Below, in pieces: positions 16,829 through 22,892 of a stretch of DNA of 64,000 bases. The position numbers and the translations under genes were made by a program. Numbering within the stretch: the first letter of the stretch is position 1; each line of letters opens with the position of its first letter. A model generated the notes under the pieces. The model was given only the letters and a program-made list of their open reading frames with translations. It searched no databases and was not told the DNA's origin. This DNA is from Candidatus Saccharimonadota bacterium (GTDB lineage Bacteria > Patescibacteriota > Saccharimonadia > Saccharimonadales > Saccharimonadaceae). Where the stretch lies: contig JAPLYU010000001.1 in the NCBI GenBank assembly GCA_026395405.1, positions 580,982 through 644,981 of the forward strand. Direction: 5' to 3'.

Positions 16829-17788
16829 ATGACTAAGATAATGTTAGTTGAAGATGACAAAAGTCTACGTGAGATTTATGGCGTGCGGCTTTTGGCCGAA
16901 GGATACGAAATTATTTCGGCAGGTGACGGCGAAGAAGCCTTGGCGATGGCCGTCAAAGAAAAACCTGATTTGATTTTAAGTGATGTAATGATGCCTAAAA
17001 TTAGCGGCTTTGATATGCTGGATATTTTGCGTTCTACCCCGGAAACCAAAGACGTCAAAGTAATTATGATGACCGCGCTCAGCAGTGAAGACCAGCGTGC
17101 TCGCGGAGAGACACTTGGCGCCAACCGTTACTTAGTCAAATCACAAGTAGGCATAGAAGACGTTGTTCGAACGGTACATGATGTCTTGGCGGATGTTCCT
17201 GTTTCGGCCGCACCAAAAATCGAAAGGTTTGGCGTACCAGCCCAAACAGCTGCAATTAGTCAGCCGGTTTCTGTTTCGCCACGACCAATCGCTCAACCAA
17301 CGACACCAGCAATGGCTCCAGAGCCCATAGCTCAACCTAATCAGCCTGTTGCACCAGAAACACAATCAGTAGCCCCATCAACACCCGTAGCGCCTACGGC
17401 AGCCCCAGCGGAACCAGTGGCACCAGTTCCCGAACCAACCCCAGAACCGGTTGTTCCTACCGAAACATTAAGTACTATTGCGCCAATCCCCGAACCAGCC
17501 GTAGAACCTGTCGTAGCACCGACACCCGTGCCGGCACCTCCTGTTGCAGCCCCAACTCCGCCCCCAGTACAACCAGTTGCAACTCCAGCACCTGCTCCGG
17601 TTCCAACTCCTCCGCCCACTGAACTACCACAGCCAACCGCTCCATTTTCATCACCAGCACCAGCATCCTTGGGTGATAGGGTAATCAACCCGATTACACC
17701 AACTACACCAACGCCTGACATAGCCTCGATGATGAACCAAGAACTTCACGACGGTTCGGATACAACGCCTTTCAACCCTCAACCATAA
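16829..17788 (+). CDS. Response regulator receiver with long Pro/Ala/Thr-rich tail
   Basis: 319 residues from ATG 16829, chosen because GGAG lies 6 bases upstream; an ATG at 16808 is in frame. Residues 1 to about 122 are a receiver: EDD (8-10), Asp52 (LILSDVMMPK), Thr in MMTALSS and Lys in YLVKSQV. From about 140 to 300 the protein is a low-complexity Pro/Ala/Val/Thr/Gln run, ending with SMMNQELHDGSDTTPFNPQP. No DNA-binding output domain is present. The receiver is a clear paralogue of the one at 53122 (shared KISGFD and YLVKSQV). The stop codon overlaps the next start (TAATG). Confidence 0.85.
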   Translation: MTKIMLVEDDKSLREIYGVRLLAEGYEIISAGDGEEALAMAVKEKPDLILSDVMMPKISGFDMLDILRSTPETKDVKVIMMTALSSEDQRARGETLGANRYLVKSQVGIEDVVRTVHDVLADVPVSAAPKIERFGVPAQTAAISQPVSVSPRPIAQPTTPAMAPEPIAQPNQPVAPETQSVAPSTPVAPTAAPAEPVAPVPEPTPEPVVPTETLSTIAPIPEPAVEPVVAPTPVPAPPVAAPTPPPVQPVATPAPAPVPTPPPTELPQPTAPFSSPAPASLGDRVINPITPTTPTPDIASMMNQELHDGSDTTPFNPQP

Positions 17789-18486
17789 TGGAACCAAAAT
17801 CAACTGACCTAATCAGGCTAAATAAACATTTAGCCCTTATTTTGGGGATTTCCAGACGGGAAGCAGATAACTTAATTGACAAACAAAAGGTTATGATTAA
17901 TGGTGAAACAGCTAGATTGGGGGCGCGCTTTGCCGAAGGTGACAAGATAACCGTTAATGGAAAAGTTCTGGACGATACGGTTGAATACCTATATATCGCA
18001 CTAAATAAACCGGTTGGTTATGTTTGTTCACGTCGTCAACAAGGCGAAAACCCAACAATTTATGACCTGTTACCAGATGAATATCATAATCTTAAACCCG
18101 TCGGCCGTTTGGATCGTCACAGCAGCGGGATAGTACTGCTAACTAATAATGGTGATTTTGCGTATCAGATGACGCACCCCAGTTTTAAAAAGACAAAAGT
18201 ATATAACGTACGCCTGGAAAACGACCTTCAACCACTTCACCAACAGATGATAAGTGACCACGGCATCAACCTAGAGGACGGTCCCAGTAAATTAATACTC
18301 GAAAGAATGAATGACACCGACAGAAAAAGTTGGATTGTTACCATGCACGAGGGGCGAAACCGCCAAATCCGACGAACATTCGGCGCCCTAGGCTACACTG
18401 TTAATAAGTTGCATCGAACAAACTTTGGAAATTATGCACTGGGTGATATAAAGCCCGGCGAGTTTGAAATCATCGATATCCACTAG
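17788..18486 (+). CDS. Pseudouridine synthase, RsuA/RluB/E/F family
   Basis: 232 residues. An N-terminal S4 RNA-binding domain (about 8-65: RLNKHLALILGISRREADNLI) is joined to the synthase domain starting YLYIALNKPVGYVCS. The catalytic Asp is in PVGRLDRHSSGIVLLTNNG, and the C-terminal motif is EGRNRQIRRTFGALGY. The family modifies a specific uridine in rRNA; whether this is the 23S (RluB) or 16S (RsuA) type cannot be settled by eye. It overlaps the preceding receiver gene by one base, implying translational coupling. Confidence 0.9.
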   Translation: MEPKSTDLIRLNKHLALILGISRREADNLIDKQKVMINGETARLGARFAEGDKITVNGKVLDDTVEYLYIALNKPVGYVCSRRQQGENPTIYDLLPDEYHNLKPVGRLDRHSSGIVLLTNNGDFAYQMTHPSFKKTKVYNVRLENDLQPLHQQMISDHGINLEDGPSKLILERMNDTDRKSWIVTMHEGRNRQIRRTFGALGYTVNKLHRTNFGNYALGDIKPGEFEIIDIH

Positions 18487-18730
18487 GTGATATAGTTCAT
18501 GTTTTATATCGTACGGTTTGACCTTTGCTACACCGTATCCATCCCGTCATAGTAATAAACAACAGCCCCTTTCGTTTCGCGCTAAAACGCCAGCCAATTA
18601 TCCTTTGTATCCTGCGTAACTCGTTATCACTCAAACATACTCGGACAGCAATGAAGAATCGACTGGCATTTTACGGCAACTCAATAGGTTGTCTTATTGT
18701 CACAATGACGCGAAGTCTACTAGTTATGCC
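18487..18730 (+). other. Non-coding stretch without a clear feature
   Basis: About 240 bases between the pseudouridine synthase and repeat copy 2. A weak hairpin (ACGGT...ACCGT near 18510-18535) is the only local structure seen. The position corresponds to the 5' module present in copies 1 and 3, but no convincing match to that module was found, so it may be degenerate or unrelated. Confidence 0.4.
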
Positions 18731-18871
18731 TGTCACGTTCAGTACCACCCGGTTCAACACAAACAGATGTGCCGATAGGCAGCCGAACGCCACGTGCTGA
18801 CCCCGAAAGGGGTAACACGTAGAGTGGCCGTTTCGTGTGAACTTGGTGGTGGTGAACGATAGGAAAGCACA
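18731..18871 (+). repeat. Structured RNA repeat, copy 2 (3' module)
   Basis: It matches the reverse complement of 2224-2360. The outer helix is about 18735-18763 with 18830-18858, the core is GTGCCGATAGGCAGC, and the arm is ACGTG-C-TGACCCC-GAAA-GGGGTAA-CACGT. A GCCAC/GTGGC helix adjoins the arm. Outer-helix exceptions include G-U pairs on this strand, supporting function as plus-strand RNA. The 5' module is not evident. It lies about 60 bases before der. Confidence 0.7.
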
Positions 18872-18930
18872 GCTATCCATCCTTCTTATGCTCGCTAACT
18901 GGGGTTTTCTCTGTTATAATTACAATAATT

Positions 18931-20283
18931 ATGACATCAAAACTTCCTACAGTTGCGATTATTGGTCAGGCGAACGTTGGAAAAAGTTCGCTTTTTAATC
19001 GTTTTATGCGTAATCAACAGGCAATTGTGGCCAGGGAAGCCGGAACGACCCGCGACAACGTCCTGGGGCGCGTAGACTACCATGACCATAGCTTTTGGTT
19101 GGTTGACACTGCCGGATTAAAAGACCCTGACGACGAGTTCGAAGAATCAATCCAAGACCAGATTTCTGACGCCACAGAAGCCGCCGATGTTATTTTAGTA
19201 GTAATCGATAGCAACCAATATACCAGTGACCAAGACAGACAAATTGCCAAAAAAGCCCTTAAAAGCAAAAAACCGGTCATATTACTAGCAAATAAAGCCG
19301 ATCTAAAGGGAAGTTTGCCAGTCGACGAGTTCAAACGCCTGGGTATTAAACAAATTATCCTGACCAGCGCTGAACACAACCAGGGCATTACGGATGTTCT
19401 GGACGAAATCAGCAACCTCATCCCTGCAACCAGTGAATATGTACCTGACGAAATTCTGCGTATCGCCCTGATCGGCCGCCCAAATGTCGGCAAAAGCCAT
19501 CTGTTTAACACCTTAGCGGGTAAACAACAAGCCATCGTTGCCAATATCGCCGGTACAACCCGCGACGTTAACCGCATATCTGTTAAATACGGCGGTCGCG
19601 ATATTGAACTGCTGGACACCGCTGGCATCCGTAAACAAGGTAAACAGGAGGTAGGAATTGAAAAATTCAGTGTTTTGCGCAGCCTGGCGGCCATCGAAAA
19701 GGCAGACATCTGTTTGCTATTGATGGACGTTAACGAATTGAACACGCAACTTGATCAGCGCATCGCCGGAATAATCGACGAAGCCGGCAGGGGGATGGTA
19801 ATCGTAGTTACTAAATGGGACAGTGTTGAAGGCAAAGACGCTTACACGCGCGACGAGATTGCACCCAAAATATCCAGGACCTTTGATTTTACACCGTGGG
19901 CACCGTTGATTTTCACCAGCAGTGTCACAGGTCAAAATGTAACGAAGTTATTCGATTTAGCACTAGATATCGACGTTAGGCGACAGCAACAGACTAAAAC
20001 TCGGGTATTAAATGATTTGCTGCAAAAAAGCACCCAGGCTCATCCGCCAGCCGGGCTGAAAAACACCCATCCGAAACTAAGGTACATGGTGCAAACGGAT
20101 ACGAACCCGCCCTGGTTTGTTATTTTTGGTTCGAATTTGAAATTTTTGCACTGGAGTTATAAACGTTATTTGGAACGCCAACTGCGTGAAACATATAATT
20201 ATACAGGCACACCAATCAAATTCAGTTTCCGAGACGAGAAACAAATCAAAGCGAACAGGGAAAAAGAAAAGGATAAACAATAG
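18931..20283 (+). CDS. der: Ribosome-assembly GTPase Der (EngA)
   Basis: 450 residues with two tandem GTPase domains and a C-terminal KH-like domain, the hallmark of Der, which acts in 50S maturation. Domain 1: G1 GQANVGKSS, G3 DTAGL, G4 NKAD. Domain 2: G1 GRPNVGKSH, G2 GTTRDVN, G3 DTAGIR, G4 TKWD. The KH-like part includes ARYLR-type FLHWSYKRYLERQLRETYNYTGTPIKFSFR. The Ser-to-His change at the end of the second P-loop (GKSH) is ordinary variation in the family. TATAAT (18915-18920) lies 10 bases before the ATG. The gene is flanked by two same-orientation copies of the structured repeat. Confidence 0.97.
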   Translation: MTSKLPTVAIIGQANVGKSSLFNRFMRNQQAIVAREAGTTRDNVLGRVDYHDHSFWLVDTAGLKDPDDEFEESIQDQISDATEAADVILVVIDSNQYTSDQDRQIAKKALKSKKPVILLANKADLKGSLPVDEFKRLGIKQIILTSAEHNQGITDVLDEISNLIPATSEYVPDEILRIALIGRPNVGKSHLFNTLAGKQQAIVANIAGTTRDVNRISVKYGGRDIELLDTAGIRKQGKQEVGIEKFSVLRSLAAIEKADICLLLMDVNELNTQLDQRIAGIIDEAGRGMVIVVTKWDSVEGKDAYTRDEIAPKISRTFDFTPWAPLIFTSSVTGQNVTKLFDLALDIDVRRQQQTKTRVLNDLLQKSTQAHPPAGLKNTHPKLRYMVQTDTNPPWFVIFGSNLKFLHWSYKRYLERQLRETYNYTGTPIKFSFRDEKQIKANREKEKDKQ

Positions 20284-20290
20284 GTTGGTA

Positions 20291-20502
20291 GAGCGGGTCC
20301 TGCCGTCCGGTTTACCCCTATAATTTTTTACGGATTACCGATAAAACAATTATGGGGTGGCCCCACCGAACGTCACCCACGTCGCGCAACGAAGGTGTTG
20401 CCATATTCAACCCAGAAGACTGTGCCGGTAGGCAGCGCAGCGCTCACGTGCTGGCCGAAGGCCACACGTAAAGAGTGCTGATGGGTTGAATGTGGCGACA
20501 AC
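20291..20502 (+). repeat. Structured RNA repeat, copy 3 (both modules)
   Basis: 5' module: GCGGGTCCTGCCGTCCGG, then helix ACCCC-ATAATT / AATTAT-GGGGT around a CGG-ATTA-CCG hairpin. Copy 1 has AATATT/AATATT and CCG/CGG at the same places, so both helices show compensatory change. 3' module: a 26-position outer helix (20390-20415 with 20482-20507) having one mismatch and two G-U pairs, the core GTGCCGGTAGGCAGC, and an arm ACGTG-C-TGGCC-GAA-GGCCA-CACGT. It lies between der and pth and ends about 20 bases before pth. Confidence 0.75.
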
Positions 20503-20524
20503 TTCGTCTAGTATAAGAGATTAG

Positions 20525-21094
20525 ATGAAACTAATATTTGCTCAGGGCAATCCCGAACCGCAATACTCTGGGATACGACACAACGTCGGGTTTATAGTGC
20601 TTAATTCAATAGCTGATGAACACGACGTAAAATGGTCTGAAAAATTAAAATTTCACGCTATTATTACAGAGTTGAATATTGATAGCGAAAAAGTTTTACT
20701 AGTAAAGCCAACGACTTTTTATAACGAAACCGGCCCGGCACTTCGAAAAATCGTCGACTTTTACAAAATTGACGTCGAAAATGATTTACTTGTAATTCAT
20801 GACGATTTGGCGCTGCCATTTGGGACCATCCGCATTCGAAAACAGGGGAGTGATGCGGGAAATAATGGTATTAAATCAATCAACGCCCACATCGACCAAA
20901 ACTATACCCGTATTAAAATCGGTATATATAATGAGCTGCGCGAGCGTATGGATGATGCCGACTTTGTACTGGCAAAATTCAATATTGACGAATCACAGCA
21001 ACTTGAAAAGACAATTATCCCGCATGCGGTCAAATTAATTATTCAGTTTTGCAATAATTCGCTTGAACACACAAGTTATAAAAATCTGGAATAA
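20525..21094 (+). CDS. pth: Peptidyl-tRNA hydrolase
   Basis: 189 residues, normal length. It releases tRNA from prematurely dropped peptidyl-tRNA. Family residues are visible: Asn9 (AQGNPEPQYSG), His19 (IRHNVGF), the KPTTFYNETGPAL loop, Asp in VIHDDLALPFG, and GSDAGNNGIKSI. A TATAAG (about 20512-20517) lies just upstream, and repeat copy 3 ends close to the start. A terminator follows at 21093-21118. Confidence 0.96.
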   Translation: MKLIFAQGNPEPQYSGIRHNVGFIVLNSIADEHDVKWSEKLKFHAIITELNIDSEKVLLVKPTTFYNETGPALRKIVDFYKIDVENDLLVIHDDLALPFGTIRIRKQGSDAGNNGIKSINAHIDQNYTRIKIGIYNELRERMDDADFVLAKFNIDESQQLEKTIIPHAVKLIIQFCNNSLEHTSYKNLE

Positions 21095-21118
21095 AAAAAC
21101 ACCCAAGACTTAGGTGTT
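21093..21118. terminator. Bidirectional terminator between pth and the 119-aa gene
   Basis: Stem AACACC (21098-21103) / GGTGTT (21113-21118). On the minus strand it is followed by TTTTTTT, so it is strongest for the minus-strand gene. Confidence 0.6.
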
Positions 21119-21207
21119 GTCGGCGAGGCGACAGAGAGAGCCGAAGCTCTGCATCCGTCGCCCCGCCTAGGGGTAGGGACTGGTGTGGAAGACCGGACCG
21201 GAGTTCA

Positions 21208-21567
21208 TCAGCACTCCGCGTGTTGCGCAGACCGATCCTCCTTGGCGTCTTTGACGTTAACGGGCTCCTTGGCAAAGATATTGCCAATTGATCCGATAAC
21301 GAACACTAGGATTCCGATCCCGAACAGCATCTGCAGCGGCAACGATGCAAACTTCGATGCCGGATTCAGCAGATTGTGCGGGTTGGCGTAGTCCACGGCG
21401 ATGGCCGCGAAGACACCAACCAGACTCAGCTGGGCCAAAGCCCGCGAGCTGAACCTCTGGTCATCGATCATGTTCGAGCACGCCAAGATGAAGCATCGTA
21501 CTGCCACGAGGATCAAGAAGATCAGCACGCCAGTACTCCAGTTGACACGAGACATGAATTCGAACAC
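21208..21567 (-). CDS. Small three-helix membrane protein, unknown
   Basis: 119 residues from GTG 21567 (ATG 21555 is the alternative; AAGGA lies 10 bases before the GTG). Three hydrophobic segments are visible: about 13-30 (GVLIFLILVAVRCFILAC), 45-60 (LAQLSLVGVFAAIAV) and 77-97 (LPLQMLFGIGILVFVIGSIG), with a charged cytoplasmic-type tail. No family recognised. It is markedly G+C-richer than flanking genes and has a perfect consensus promoter. An ATG-GTG-TGA mini-ORF overlaps the region just upstream of the start. Confidence 0.55.
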   Translation of the reverse strand: MFEFMSRVNWSTGVLIFLILVAVRCFILACSNMIDDQRFSSRALAQLSLVGVFAAIAVDYANPHNLLNPASKFASLPLQMLFGIGILVFVIGSIGNIFAKEPVNVKDAKEDRSAQHAEC

Positions 21568-21625
21568 GTCACACCATTCCTTTTTTCAGGTTCAGTCGGT
21601 GCGGTTGCACACGACAGTGCTAATG

Positions 21626-21654
21626 ATTATAGCATAAGTGCAATGTTTTGTCAA
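21626..21654 (-). promoter_or_regulatory. Perfect consensus promoter for the 119-aa gene
   Basis: On the minus strand TTGACA (21654-21649), a 17-base spacer and TATAAT (21631-21626), followed by a leader of about 50 bases. Confidence 0.8.
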
Positions 21655-21657
21655 TAC

Positions 21658-21922
21658 AAAAAAGCGCCCTCAGCAAGGGTGGGCTTCGCTGGGGGCGCAA
21701 TTTTACCCTTTAACCCACCCGTGGGGCAAGCTAGGTCATCTCGTTAAAACGCAGACACCTGCTGGTTAAAGGGGTTAGTATACATGCAACGCTGTACAAT
21801 AAATTGTACTGTCTTTAAGGGTGGAGGGTAATCTACCTTAAAAACACATTGCATGTAATCTAACATAAGTTAGAATAGGGGGTATAAGGTGCGTTTGGTT
21901 AATCTCGCAATGTAACCAATCG
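21658..21922 (-). ncRNA. Candidate structured ncRNA with own promoter and terminator
   Basis: About 265 nt. The promoter is TTGACT (21957-21952), 17 bases, TAATAT (21934-21929). Helices in plus coordinates: 895-901/913-919 (all +21000); 859-864/869-874; 782-791/847-856, which encloses 794-799/804-809 and 811-820/836-845 as a three-way junction; 706-715/764-773 enclosing 751-754/759-762; and the terminator stem 664-674/688-698 followed by TTTTTT. Signatures of tmRNA, RNase P, SRP or tRNA-like ends are not seen. No significant ORF runs through it. It is divergent from dprA. Family unknown; 6S-like function is possible but unsupported. Confidence 0.6.
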
Positions 21923-21977
21923 ACACTGATATTAGCACGTATTTGACAATAAGTCAACACTTTTCGACATAAATCTT

Positions 21978-22835
21978 ATGAATATCAACAAAGTTTCTCC
22001 CCATAAGTATAAATATCTTCAGATAATAGATACTATTGATAAAAGTCCGGAAAAGTTATATTTTATTGGAAAGTTGCCGGCGGGTCGTCAACCAACCGTA
22101 GCGATTGTTGGTTCGCGCCGGCCTACCGCATACGGCAAAGAAGTAACGTATCGCATCGCAAATGATCTGGCCAGCAGGGGAATTATTATCGTCAGTGGCA
22201 TGGCACTGGGGGTTGATGCGATTGCTCATAGAGCAGCGATGGACGCAGGGGGTATTACCTTGGCAGTACTGGCTAATAGTGTCGACATTGTTTATCCGGC
22301 GAACCACAAACAGTTGGCAACGGATATCGTTAAAAATGGCGGAGCAATTATAAGCGAATACGAACCCGTCACACAGGCTCGCGATTTTCAATTTCTGGAA
22401 CGCAACCGAATCGTGTCGGGTTTGTCCGATGCAGTTATCGTAACCGAGGCTGCTGCCCGTAGTGGAACTTTATCGACTGTCATGCACGCCCTAGGCCAGG
22501 GACGCGAAGTATTTGTCGTACCTGGCAATATTACCAGCCCTCTGTCCGTGGGATGTAACAATTTAATAAAACAGGGCGCGCATCCAATAACCTGTGCCGA
22601 AGATGTAATCGAAATTATCGCACCGGATATGCTGCGACCACAAGCTTCACTTGCGCTGGGTTCAAATCCATCTGAGTCAAAAATAATCGAGTTACTGCTA
22701 TCCGGCATCAGGGACGGTGACGAATTGCAAACTCTGGCGGAAATTAACGCATCTGAATTTTCGACCGCACTTACGATGCTGGAAATTTCAGGTACTATTC
22801 GACCCCTGGGCGGCAATCAGTGGACTTTGCGGTAG
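21978..22835 (+). CDS. dprA: DNA-processing protein DprA (Smf)
   Basis: 285 residues. DprA loads RecA onto incoming single-stranded DNA during transformation. The extended Rossmann fold starts VAIVGSRRPTAYG, continues with IIVSGMALGVDAIAHRAAM and GGITLAVLANSVDIVYPANHKQLA, and has the family's ERNRIVSGLSDAVIVTEAAARSGTLSTV and VFVVPGNITSPLSVGCNNLIKQGA. A short winged-helix-like C-terminus follows. The N-terminal SAM-like domain found in longer homologues is missing. With the TraD-like ATPase and recO it suggests competence for DNA uptake. Confidence 0.95.
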   Translation: MNINKVSPHKYKYLQIIDTIDKSPEKLYFIGKLPAGRQPTVAIVGSRRPTAYGKEVTYRIANDLASRGIIIVSGMALGVDAIAHRAAMDAGGITLAVLANSVDIVYPANHKQLATDIVKNGGAIISEYEPVTQARDFQFLERNRIVSGLSDAVIVTEAAARSGTLSTVMHALGQGREVFVVPGNITSPLSVGCNNLIKQGAHPITCAEDVIEIIAPDMLRPQASLALGSNPSESKIIELLLSGIRDGDELQTLAEINASEFSTALTMLEISGTIRPLGGNQWTLR

Positions 22836-22892
22836 TATATATATTATATGGTTTACAAAACAAAACAAGTTGCGTAGTATAAGGCATTGTCT

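Noticed and set aside
17341..17721. Gly/Val-rich antisense ORF
   Set aside because: It mirrors the Pro/Ala-rich tail of the receiver at 16829 and has no independent signals.
21658..21922. tmRNA, RNase P or SRP RNA identity for the ncRNA candidate
   Set aside because: No tRNA-like ends, tag ORF, RNase P core or GGAA-loop helix of SRP is visible.
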